From assembly GCA_016180375.1 (NCBI GenBank), contig JACPBJ010000134.1, positions 1 to 17,767 of the forward strand: a stretch of 17,767 bases of DNA, in the 5' to 3' direction. Of the stretch, positions 1 to 5,726 are shown piece after piece. Under the pieces are notes generated by a model, which saw nothing but the letters and a program-made list of their open reading frames with translations, searched no databases and was not told where the DNA came from. The translations under genes and the position numbers were made by a program. The stretch comes from Nitrososphaerota archaeon (GTDB lineage: Archaea > Thermoproteota > Nitrososphaeria > Nitrososphaerales > UBA57). The number at the start of each line of letters is the position of its first letter. The stretch's first letter is position 1.

Positions 1-99
1 CGGCTCTGCCCTTTCATGCTCTTTCAGTTTCTCGTACCCGATGAATTCTATCCTTGGCGTCGAAAATCTACTCTCATCTGACGGGAGTAATAGCGTCAT
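1..99 (-). CDS. N-terminal fragment of unknown protein, cut by window edge
   Basis: An ATG at 99-97 opens a frame of 33 codons that runs without a stop to the window edge. It begins 15 bases after the stop of the cytidylate-kinase-like gene on the same strand, so the two are probably co-transcribed. The stretch 'PRIEFIGYEKLKEHE' loosely recalls the first strand and helix of ParB/sulfiredoxin-fold proteins, but the fragment is too short to assign. An 'AGGT' lies about 10 bases before the ATG. The frame could be accidental, although its composition looks protein-like. Confidence 0.45.
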   Translation of the reverse strand, partial: MTLLLPSDESRFSTPRIEFIGYEKLKEHERAEP

Positions 100-114
100 T
101 CTTTGCTTTACCTA

Positions 115-762
115 TTATGTCAAGCGAGCAAGCTCTGTAATGTAGGATGCAGCTTCCAGCACTGAAAGTTTCTCCTTGTTCAACACAATGTCGTAATAAC
201 TATTATCGGTCCAGTCAATGCCGTAAAATCTCTTCAGATATTGCTTGGTTGCCATATCCCTATCTTCGACGATCCTTACCGCCTCTGCCCTGCCGATATT
301 TTTGTCAAACATCAGATTCTGGACACGATGCCCATAAGGCGCAATGATTTTCACGTTAAGCACGTCATTTCTGCTCCTCAGCAAGACCTGACCTCCCCTA
401 CCAACGATAACCATCCTCCCCCTCTCTGCAAGTGCCTTGATTATCGTGCCTTCCAGAGTTATGCATGTCTTTTCATCCAGAGTTCTTGAAGTCTGAAATA
501 CGCTCGCACCTGTTGCTAAGGACTCCACGACAGTTACTACAGCTCTATCGCTAAATAGCGAATCCACCAACCCTCTTACTCTGTAATCATCCTCAGTGAT
601 GTCGCAAGCTTCTACTTGGCTGATACTCATCCCGAAGCTTCGAGCCTGTTCCGCAAGGATCTTCTTGTCGAGATATCGGAAGCCCAGATTATCTGCAACC
701 CGCCTTGCTACTAGGTCTCCATCAGTTCCAATTTCCCGGGAGACAGTTATTACCTGCCTCAT
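115..762 (-). CDS. Cytidylate kinase-like family protein
   Basis: The 215-residue product resembles the cytidylate kinase-like family (Cytidylate_kin2), cytosolic P-loop-fold proteins related to nucleoside monophosphate kinases. The N-terminus 'ITVSREIGTDGDLVA' occupies the P-loop position and is followed by the family-typical 'LGFRYLDKKIL'. As in much of this family, the canonical Walker GKS/T is absent, so true CMP kinase activity is uncertain. A glycine-rich 'VIVGRGGQVLL' occurs mid-protein near residues 117-127, and a charged 'VEDRD..TKQYLKRFYG' segment near 164-180 fits the lid and base-recognition region. The ATG start at 762 is supported by a TATA-like box at 785-794, centred about 27 bases upstream. 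The substrate cannot be read from the sequence. Confidence 0.8.
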   Translation of the reverse strand: MRQVITVSREIGTDGDLVARRVADNLGFRYLDKKILAEQARSFGMSISQVEACDITEDDYRVRGLVDSLFSDRAVVTVVESLATGASVFQTSRTLDEKTCITLEGTIIKALAERGRMVIVGRGGQVLLRSRNDVLNVKIIAPYGHRVQNLMFDKNIGRAEAVRIVEDRDMATKQYLKRFYGIDWTDNSYYDIVLNKEKLSVLEAASYITELARLT

Positions 763-784
763 AATATCCTATAGGTTAATCCAT

Positions 785-794
785 CCTATTAAGA
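785..794 (-). promoter_or_regulatory. TATA-like box of the cytidylate-kinase-like gene
   Basis: On the minus strand the sequence reads TCTTAATAGG, centred about 27 bases before the ATG at 762. This is the spacing expected for a leaderless archaeal transcript. No separate Shine-Dalgarno sequence is present. Confidence 0.5.
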
Positions 795-888
795 CTTGTG
801 AAGAATTAAACTAACGCAATCTTCTTACAAAAATTACCGATTCGTAGTCGCTGTAGGAGCAGTAGCTGGAAGATGAGGTCGGAAGCAG

Positions 889-907
889 GTCTAGCATTAT
901 GCTAGAC
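889..907. repeat. Nine-base inverted repeat (GTCTAGCAT/ATGCTAGAC)
   Basis: Two perfect 9-base arms flank a single central base. The repeat overlaps the stop codon (904-902) of the small minus-strand gene 902-1153. It could be a 3' hairpin limiting read-through or a dimeric protein-binding site. The rest of the 763-901 intergenic stretch holds only the upstream promoter and nothing else recognisable. Confidence 0.5.
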
Positions 908-1153
908 GCCACTTTTTGTTCCCTTTACTATGTCTTCTGTTGTAAGGGTTAGAGGCTTCCCTGTTTTAGGTTCCTCGTAGACAAATATTCCCTTCCTGAC
1001 TGCGTCCTCCCAGCAAAATAATTTGTATATTGAATGATCTAAAGCATTACTATTTGGATTTTTCTCGAACCTGCAAAGAGAAATAACAGCTTCCTTGTCA
1101 CAAAAATCGCATTTCAAGGTTTCTCGATTTAGCGCTGCGAATTTCTCATACAT
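902..1153 (-). CDS. Small cysteine-containing protein, possible zinc-binding
   Basis: An 83-residue protein that I do not recognise as a named family. It has Cys15 and Cys18 in 'CDFC', Cys27, and Cys47 in 'LFCWED'. This C-x2-C-x8-C-x19-C pattern could bind zinc or another metal. The C-terminal third is charged and hydrophilic, with no signal peptide or membrane segment. Start and end are an ATG at 1153 and a TAG at 902, the stop lying inside an inverted repeat. It diverges from the frame beginning at 1182 with only 28 bases between them, and no clear TATA box was found. It is probably a real gene because the residue mix looks natural and the cysteines are ordered. Confidence 0.55.
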   Translation of the reverse strand: MYEKFAALNRETLKCDFCDKEAVISLCRFEKNPNSNALDHSIYKLFCWEDAVRKGIFVYEEPKTGKPLTLTTEDIVKGTKSGV

Positions 1154-1181
1154 TAGTCTTCTGAGGTATACAGAAAAGTTG

Positions 1182-1430
1182 ATGCAGAGATGCGAAGAAC
1201 AAGTTGCAGTAATGGCCGTACTCTTGGGTCAAAGGGCAGAATTGCAGGTTCAAAATGATAGTATGTGCAATGCAACTCGCGAGAAGGTTGCCGAATTAGC
1301 CAAGGATCGCAGTCGCCCCTTGGACCAGAGGAGAGCGGAAATCAATCGACTGATAGCAGATACGAATCAGAAACTCCAGCAAGTCGACTATTCATGTGAA
1401 GTGCTGATACCTGAAATTGTAGGGCCGTAG
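1182..1430 (+). CDS. Small helical (coiled-coil-like) unknown protein
   Basis: An open frame of 82 residues from the ATG at 1182, with a TTG immediately before it as an alternative start. The longer frame reaching back to 1095 would overlap the opposite-strand gene, so I prefer the internal start. Residues 1-70 are rich in Gln, Glu, Arg, Leu and Ala, with hydrophobic spacing that suggests one long helix or coiled coil. Three cysteines are present. The stop is followed 8 bases later by the end of the convergent regulator gene. No ribosome-binding site or good TATA box was seen, so this is a moderate-to-weak call. Confidence 0.4.
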   Translation: MQRCEEQVAVMAVLLGQRAELQVQNDSMCNATREKVAELAKDRSRPLDQRRAEINRLIADTNQKLQQVDYSCEVLIPEIVGP

Positions 1431-1438
1431 AACTGAAA

Positions 1439-2101
1439 CTAATGTATGCGCTCTTTACCGCTTACCATTGACACTCTTCCCCTGAAGTGCTCTGCAAGAA
1501 TCTTCTTTTGCCCTCTTCTCAAGATTTCCGATAGAGTGGGCTTGGATATTCCGAGAAGGTTTGCAAGCTTACCAATATCTATCTTCTTTGGGTAATCGAA
1601 ATAGCCCTTCTCCAGTGCAATTTGGAGAATCTCCTCTTGTCTTTCAGTGAGCGCGCTCTCGTCCTTAAGGTCGACTACACTGTGAATCTTCACCTTTACA
1701 CCATCCTTTTCCAAGTTGCCTATCAGCCTCTTCAATCCATCACCACTGCTTAAGACCTTCCATTCTACCAGCCCTTCAGGAGTAGATTTTGCTGACACAA
1801 GAAAGCATCCCGAAGTCGCGAATGATCTACATGCGGTGCATTTGTGGGTCTTCAGAGAACCCATTATCATTCCTTTCTTAGTCTCTATTGCATCAACCTG
1901 GTATACGTATGGATCCTTTCTAAGTTCATTGACAAACGCTTTAATGTTCTCAGGAGGGAGTGAAACTTCGAAGAGCTCGTGAACCCCTGACGAACCCGCC
2001 ACCGCCCTGCAGTCAAGCAACCTGACCGTGGCAGGGTACTTGGTAACGACTTTCTTTATCCAAGTATGGGGCGGCTCTACGATGAGTTTTGCTTCCTTCA
2101 T
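1439..2101 (-). CDS. HTH_10 (Bat-type) transcriptional regulator with Cys cluster
   Basis: The 220-residue product has a C-terminal helix-turn-helix of the HTH_10 family (bacterio-opsin activator type) at about residues 151-206. It opens with the typical 'LTERQEEILQIALEKGYFDYP' region and continues through 'IGKLANLLGISKPTLSEILRR'. The first 150 residues form a sensor-like region. It carries a cysteine cluster, Cys88-x2-Cys91-x7-Cys99, which may bind metal or sense redox state (inference). Family members act as DNA-binding regulators in the cytoplasm. The ATG at 2101 has an AT-rich stretch at 2123-2136 at TATA distance. It is divergent from the membrane-anchored NTF2-like gene at 2197, so it may control that gene, itself, or both. 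Confidence 0.8.
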   Translation of the reverse strand: MKEAKLIVEPPHTWIKKVVTKYPATVRLLDCRAVAGSSGVHELFEVSLPPENIKAFVNELRKDPYVYQVDAIETKKGMIMGSLKTHKCTACRSFATSGCFLVSAKSTPEGLVEWKVLSSGDGLKRLIGNLEKDGVKVKIHSVVDLKDESALTERQEEILQIALEKGYFDYPKKIDIGKLANLLGISKPTLSEILRRGQKKILAEHFRGRVSMVSGKERIH

Positions 2102-2144
2102 CTATCACACTCGTCAAACACCATCAATATCAATTTGTCTCTAC

Positions 2145-2160
2145 CCGAACACGTTAGGGA
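2145..2160 (+). promoter_or_regulatory. Upstream element copy 1 (CCGAACACGTTAGGGA)
   Basis: This 16-base element ends 36 bases before the ATG at 2197. A copy matching at 14 of 16 positions lies at 3146-3161, ending 37 bases before the TTG start of the hemerythrin gene. The core AAC-N2-GTT is an inverted repeat, as expected for a dimeric regulator. It sits between the divergent HTH_10 regulator and the NTF2-like gene. Position and symmetry support a regulatory site just upstream of the promoter; the identity of the binding protein is unknown. Confidence 0.6.
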
Positions 2161-2196
2161 AAAAACTAATCAAGGACGCATCTTTGGCTAGTTCTA

Positions 2197-3036
2197 ATGG
2201 ATAAGTCAAAAGAATGTTCAAAACCACTGGCATCGAGTGGCATTTCCAAAGTGATAGTCGGTGTCGTTGTTGCCGTAATAGCGATAGGGCTAGTATCCGC
2301 AGTATTCTTCTTTGGCGCTCCTCCAAATCCTCAAGAAACAACCCAAACTCCCAAGGTACCTACAAGTGCAGAAGCTCCGGAAGGTAAAGTGCAAGCACCG
2401 CCTACCGCAGAAGCACCAGCTGCAGAGCGAAAGCCCGAGGCTCCAAAACCGGCACCGGAACAACCACCCCCTGCACCAGTACCTGAACAGCCGAAACCTG
2501 CACCAGCACCCGCACCAGTACCGCAGCAAGTAGACCCAGTAAAAGAGGCAGCCCTAAAGAGCGCAGTCGAGGTTTATCTCAAGGCATTTGAAGCTAAAGA
2601 CATTCCCAAGCTGATGACTTACTACGTACAGACAGGTACCTATGCAGAGTGGAAGGGCCAAGCAGGTGCATTTGCAGGCAAATATGACGGATTCGGTAAT
2701 GTTAGAATTCTCTTCGCTTCAGTGGCAGGAAATACTGATAATATCAAAGTCCAGATGTCGGACTACAAGGCAGACATAGTCGGTGATACAGCTACAGTAA
2801 CTTTCAAGGAACATAACGAGGGCCATGGTAAACTCGTCGGCGACTTCACAATGGAGATAGATGTAACTCAAAAGTGGGTCTACCAAGGTGGCAAGTGGTC
2901 GCTCCAAAGAGATGATTGGAACTTCACACTCTTCAAGACTGAGCTAGTAGCAGAGGGAACAGTCTTTCCAATTCACTGGAGGAAGCTCGGAGACTTCAGC
3001 TTCTGGAACGATAGAGTCAGACAGTTATTCCCGTAA
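2197..3036 (+). CDS. Membrane-anchored NTF2/SnoaL-like domain protein
   Basis: A 279-residue protein with three parts. A single hydrophobic segment at about residues 18-41 acts as a signal anchor. A long Pro/Ala/Glu/Lys-rich linker spans about 42-111 and contains many PAP-type repeats. A C-terminal domain of about 165 residues begins 'AVEVYLKAFEAKDIPKLMTYY', the first helix of an NTF2-like (SnoaL/DUF4440-type) fold, and ends with strands around 'TQKWVYQGGKWSLQRDDW'. The layout places the domain outside the membrane on a flexible stalk. NTF2-like domains bind small ligands or act as enzymes, and no catalytic set can be read here. The ATG at 2197 lacks a ribosome-binding site. A strong hairpin follows the stop. 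Confidence 0.75.
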   Translation: MDKSKECSKPLASSGISKVIVGVVVAVIAIGLVSAVFFFGAPPNPQETTQTPKVPTSAEAPEGKVQAPPTAEAPAAERKPEAPKPAPEQPPPAPVPEQPKPAPAPAPVPQQVDPVKEAALKSAVEVYLKAFEAKDIPKLMTYYVQTGTYAEWKGQAGAFAGKYDGFGNVRILFASVAGNTDNIKVQMSDYKADIVGDTATVTFKEHNEGHGKLVGDFTMEIDVTQKWVYQGGKWSLQRDDWNFTLFKTELVAEGTVFPIHWRKLGDFSFWNDRVRQLFP

Positions 3037-3042
3037 ACACCT

Positions 3043-3087
3043 AAATGAAGTACCTAGCACAAATCTTGCTAGGTAAACCCCCTCATT
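3043..3087 (+). terminator. Hairpin after the membrane-anchored NTF2-like gene
   Basis: A perfect 9-base stem (TACCTAGCA at 3051-3059 with TGCTAGGTA at 3067-3075) encloses a 7-base loop. It is flanked by a second complementary pair, AAATGA at 3043-3048 and TCATTT at 3082-3087. It begins 6 bases after the stop codon, which suggests termination or 3'-end protection of the mRNA. A protein-binding site for the downstream gene is an alternative. Apart from this and the element at 3146-3161, the 3037-3198 gap shows nothing recognisable. Confidence 0.5.
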
Positions 3088-3145
3088 TACAGTAATTCGC
3101 AAGCAGGGTACATGATCGGATATTTCTAAACAGCTATAGGTCAAA

Positions 3146-3161
3146 CCGAACTTGTTAGGGA
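3146..3161 (+). promoter_or_regulatory. Upstream element copy 2 (CCGAACTTGTTAGGGA)
   Basis: The second copy of the 16-base element at 2145-2160 differs at two central positions and keeps the AAC-N2-GTT core and the TTAGGGA tail. It ends 37 bases before the TTG start of the hemerythrin gene. Conserved sequence at conserved distance indicates that the two genes share control. Confidence 0.6.
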
Positions 3162-3198
3162 GAAGCAATAACTGAAGTTTCTCACCCAACGTTCACTA

Positions 3199-3684
3199 TT
3201 GAACACAAATGCTCTCACACATGCACTGCGCGAGGAACACAAGACCATACTCGAAATAATTTCGCAGATTGAAAAACACCTGAAAAATGCGGATTATAAG
3301 GTTCTGCAGAGTTGTAGTATACCTCAGCTAAAGGAAATTCTGGACAGACATCTTGAAAAGGAGGACGAGGTTCTATTCCCAATGCTACAAAGGTATCTTG
3401 GGATGGATAAAGGCGTGGTGAAAGCCATGCAGACAGAGCACAGGGAGATCGAAGCCTGCTTTTCAGCAATTTCAGAATCCAAGTCTTGCACTTCTGGAGA
3501 TTCGAAACTAGCCCTCGACACAAAGCATATGATTCGATTACTTAAGCCGCATCTTTCAAAAGAGGACAATGTACTCTTCTGGCTTGCAGAAATTAAGGTA
3601 CCTGAGTATCACTATGAGACTTTAACCAAGCAGATGGACAAAATAGATGTAAAACATCTTCCCAAAGCGAAATTTAGGAGGTAA
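3199..3684 (+). CDS. Hemerythrin HHE cation-binding domain protein
   Basis: A 161-residue four-helix-bundle protein of the hemerythrin-like (HHE) family, which binds a di-iron centre and serves oxygen, nitric oxide or iron sensing, storage or repair. Candidate ligands follow the family order: His14, His51 and Glu55 in 'HLEKEDEVLFP', His81, then His118 and Glu122 in 'HLSKEDNVLF'. No membrane segment is present, so it is likely cytosolic. The start is TTG at 3199; no in-frame ATG lies before the first ligand helix. The C-terminal tail is basic. It shares an upstream 16-base element with the NTF2-like gene and lies upstream of a DtxR-type metal regulator, which fits an iron or redox neighbourhood (inference). 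Its 3' end overlaps the opposite-strand zinc-ribbon remnant. Confidence 0.85.
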   Translation: MNTNALTHALREEHKTILEIISQIEKHLKNADYKVLQSCSIPQLKEILDRHLEKEDEVLFPMLQRYLGMDKGVVKAMQTEHREIEACFSAISESKSCTSGDSKLALDTKHMIRLLKPHLSKEDNVLFWLAEIKVPEYHYETLTKQMDKIDVKHLPKAKFRR

Positions 3685-3874
3685 ATCCCTGTAAACCCTT
3701 GTTTTCTTGCCTAAGCAACAGTTTTTCTCCTCAAAGAAATGACCTTTCTCATACCTCCAATTCTTTCCGCAATTGGTGCACTTGAACCTAAAGGCTATTC
3801 TGACACACCTCCCTGATGTCTCCAACGATAAGCAAGTCGCCGCCGCAAGAGCACTTTATGTTCCTGCTTGCCAA
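3622..3874 (-). pseudogene. Zinc-ribbon protein gene interrupted by a frameshift
   Basis: Two minus-strand frames together look like one small zinc-ribbon protein. The first, from a possible TTG at 3874 to a stop at 3788, encodes 'NIKCSCGGDLLIVGD' and then 'IREVCQNSL'. The second, open from 3825 to 3622, encodes 'RIAFRFKCTNCGKNWRYEKG'. Joined within 3788-3825 they give the C-x-C ... C-x2-C knuckle pairs of a zinc ribbon. Neither half alone has four well-placed cysteines in that pattern. The 3' end runs 63 bases into the hemerythrin gene on the other strand, so the true end may be earlier. The break may be a real mutation or a sequencing error. Confidence 0.45.
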
Positions 3875-3925
3875 CCATCCTGATTACAAACGGGATGAAC
3901 AAAAAGAGGCCTCAACATACGGAGC

Positions 3926-3935
3926 TTTTATAAAA
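3926..3935 (+). promoter_or_regulatory. TATA box of the DtxR-type gene
   Basis: TTTTATAAAA is centred about 29 bases before the ATG at 3960, placing the transcript start at or next to the start codon. The box is a perfect palindrome and could also fire leftward toward the zinc-ribbon remnant. Confidence 0.7.
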
Positions 3936-3959
3936 TGAAACTATCTGAGATGGGTCGGA

Positions 3960-4466
3960 ATGGCGAAAAGGTCGCGTAAATTATCAGGGAAAGGTTGCGA
4001 TATTCCGTATCTTGATGCGACGCCTGATGAGCATGCTCAGGAATATCTTGAAGCAATCTGGATGATACAGGAGAGGACACAGGGTATTGCAAGAATCTCT
4101 GCAATTTCAGATAAGCTCGGCGTCGCTCCCCCTAGCGTAGTTGAGATGCTGAGACGACTTGAAAAAAATGGGCACCTAGAATACAGAGCTAGGGAAGGGG
4201 TAAAGCTGCTTGCAAAAGGCAGGAAGGTTGGAAGGACGATGGTAAGAAATGGTAGGCTCACCGAAGTTTTTATGAAAGAGACTCTGCGTATCCCAATCGA
4301 TTCCAAGGTTGCCTGTGGAATAGAGCACCATCTTACAGAAAGATTCGCTGATGCTTTATGCACATTGCTGAACCACCCCAAAGAATGTCCTCACGGCTAC
4401 TCATTGCCTCCTGGCAAATGCTGCAGGGTTGCCGGTCCAACAAGCAAATTGGGACAAAGTAGATAA
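3960..4466 (+). CDS. DtxR/MntR-family metal-dependent transcriptional regulator
   Basis: A 168-residue cytoplasmic repressor of the DtxR family, which responds to Fe(II) or Mn(II). A winged helix-turn-helix lies at about residues 25-92, with recognition region 'ISDKLGVAPPSVVEMLRRLEKNGHLEY'. The dimerisation and metal-binding domain follows. 'ACGIEHHLTERFADAL' supplies Cys119, Glu122 and His123, matching the Cys-x2-Glu-His metal set of DtxR. 'CPHGYSLPP' at 143-151 is the family's conserved loop. No C-terminal SH3-like domain is present, so this is the short form. The ATG at 3960 has a palindromic TATA box at leaderless distance. Likely targets are metal uptake or storage genes; the nearby hemerythrin-like gene is a candidate by proximity only. 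Confidence 0.88.
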   Translation: MAKRSRKLSGKGCDIPYLDATPDEHAQEYLEAIWMIQERTQGIARISAISDKLGVAPPSVVEMLRRLEKNGHLEYRAREGVKLLAKGRKVGRTMVRNGRLTEVFMKETLRIPIDSKVACGIEHHLTERFADALCTLLNHPKECPHGYSLPPGKCCRVAGPTSKLGQSR

Positions 4467-4494
4467 GATTCACAAGAGGATTGAAAAGAAGTAA

Positions 4495-4779
4495 ATGGGC
4501 CTTATGATGCTGGTCACGACGCTTCTGGCTGGAGTGAATACAGTGGTGCTGTTGGCCCTGTTGTTCTTCTACCTTAGGAACGCAAGGAAGATTACATCTT
4601 CATTTACTGTTGGACTGGCACTATTTGCAGCCTTCCTCTTAGCTCAGAATGCACTGGGACTGATATCTTATGGCATGATGAATAGACACTTCGCCGAGCC
4701 CATTGAACCCTTTATGCTTTCGATAAATGTAGCAGAAGCTGTTGGGTTGGTAATTCTCTACAGGACGACGACTAGGTAA
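4495..4779 (+). CDS. Small three-helix membrane protein, unknown
   Basis: A 94-residue protein with three hydrophobic segments, at about residues 4-28, 36-59 and 70-90. A basic loop ('LRNARK') between the first two suggests inside orientation there. I do not recognise a functional family; short archaeal three-helix proteins of this type are often found beside regulators. It begins 28 bases after the DtxR-type gene and probably shares its transcript, so a link to metal control is possible but unproven. Start is ATG at 4495, with no strong ribosome-binding site. Its 3' end overlaps the convergent DUF106 gene by 8 bases. Confidence 0.65.
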   Translation: MGLMMLVTTLLAGVNTVVLLALLFFYLRNARKITSSFTVGLALFAAFLLAQNALGLISYGMMNRHFAEPIEPFMLSINVAEAVGLVILYRTTTR

Positions 4780-5263
4780 GCTTTAGCAGTTTCGAAACTA
4801 TCCCCTGAAAGGAAAACGAAGTTATCAGGTACCATACAAAAACCGATACCGTGTTTTCTGCACCGAAGGTCAGTGGGTAGAAAGGTATGAAGTTCAGAGC
4901 AATCGGAGAGGTCGCAGCAATAACGTTAGCCCAATCAGCGCCTATTATTGCTGGTATGCCATATATCCAGAGCAGGAAGAATGGTATCATGAAAGCGAAT
5001 GTTGGCTTCATATTCCCCATCGCAATCTTGCTCTGCAGCATTTTCATCTGAGGTTGCTTCTTTCGAAGCTTCGCCTCCTTTTCCTTGTCTTTGGACATTA
5101 CCGCTTGACGCAATTCCTTGTTGAATGCGCTAACCTCTGCAGTAATTCTTTTGGATTCCTTAACATTAGTGAGTAAACGTCTCCCAACTCCATAGACTAA
5201 CGAAACGCCCAAAGAGAGTAGGGCTACGACGAATGTCACTTCTGGTATTGTGTTGATCAACAA
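4772..5263 (-). CDS. DUF106 / EMC3-TMCO1-like membrane protein insertase
   Basis: A 163-residue protein of the archaeal DUF106 family, members of the YidC/Oxa1/Get1/EMC3 insertase superfamily that help insert membrane proteins. It shows an N-terminal membrane segment (about residues 8-27), a charged cytosolic coiled-coil hairpin (about 35-80, rich in Lys and Glu), then two further hydrophobic segments near 88-108 and 135-155. This is the family's three-helix layout, and the length is near typical. The start is a TTG at 5263, followed by a second TTG codon. It is divergent from tatA, so two membrane protein export or insertion functions lie side by side. Confidence 0.82.
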   Translation of the reverse strand: MLINTIPEVTFVVALLSLGVSLVYGVGRRLLTNVKESKRITAEVSAFNKELRQAVMSKDKEKEAKLRKKQPQMKMLQSKIAMGNMKPTFAFMIPFFLLWIYGIPAIIGADWANVIAATSPIALNFIPFYPLTFGAENTVSVFVWYLITSFSFQGIVSKLLKLT

Positions 5264-5375
5264 TAAAATTCTAAATCAACTATCCTAAAAATCATTTGCT
5301 AAGCTTTCCATCTAAGCAGATTCAGCCCGATACCAATATATCGAAGGAATTGTTCTCGCAATATCGGCGAACTAT

Positions 5376-5726
5376 TTGCCAACACCTCTTCAGATAGGCG
5401 GATCAGAGTGGTTATGGATTATTCTTGTCGCAGCGATCTTTCTATTTGGTTCCAAAAAAATTCCTGAAGTAGCCCGCTCTTTGGGCAAAGCCATGGGCGA
5501 GTTCCAGAAAGGGAGAACGGAGATTGAGAGGGAGATACGCGCAGCTACAGAGCAGGTAACACAGCAACCTCCTCAACCAACTGTTTCAAAAGCTGCTGCG
5601 ATTACGGCAATTGAAAAGAAACTCGGCAAGGAGGAAATCCAGAAAGCAGCTGCCGCTTTGGGTATAGACGCTTCCACAAAGACCGAAGAGGAACTCCTGA
5701 AAGCGATTAAAGAGAAGCTCGGCTAG
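5376..5726 (+). CDS. tatA: Sec-independent translocase subunit TatA
   Basis: A 116-residue TatA/TatE-type protein that forms the pore-like component of the twin-arginine pathway exporting folded proteins. The single membrane helix is at about residues 12-24, followed by the hallmark 'FLFGSKKIPEVARSLGKAMGEFQKG' region, where the FG hinge leads into the amphipathic helix. After a Gln/Pro linker (about 58-70), residues 71-116 form an extra predicted helical segment ending 'KTEEELLKAIKEKLG', longer than in a minimal TatA. The start is TTG at 5376; an AATATAT box at 5335-5341 would give a leader of roughly 12 bases. No tatC is in this window. Its 3' end overlaps the convergent MFS gene by 20 bases. 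Confidence 0.88.
   Translation: MPTPLQIGGSEWLWIILVAAIFLFGSKKIPEVARSLGKAMGEFQKGRTEIEREIRAATEQVTQQPPQPTVSKAAAITAIEKKLGKEEIQKAAAALGIDASTKTEEELLKAIKEKLG

Noticed and set aside
817..901. Minus-strand 28-residue frame 'MLDLLPTSSSSYCSYSDYES...' after the small cysteine gene
   Set aside because: No ribosome-binding site, low-complexity composition, and it begins within the inverted repeat.
2290..2529. Cys/Trp-rich frames opposite and across the Pro/Ala linker of the NTF2-like gene
   Set aside because: Shadows of the repetitive GCA/CCA-rich codons of the linker, not independent genes.
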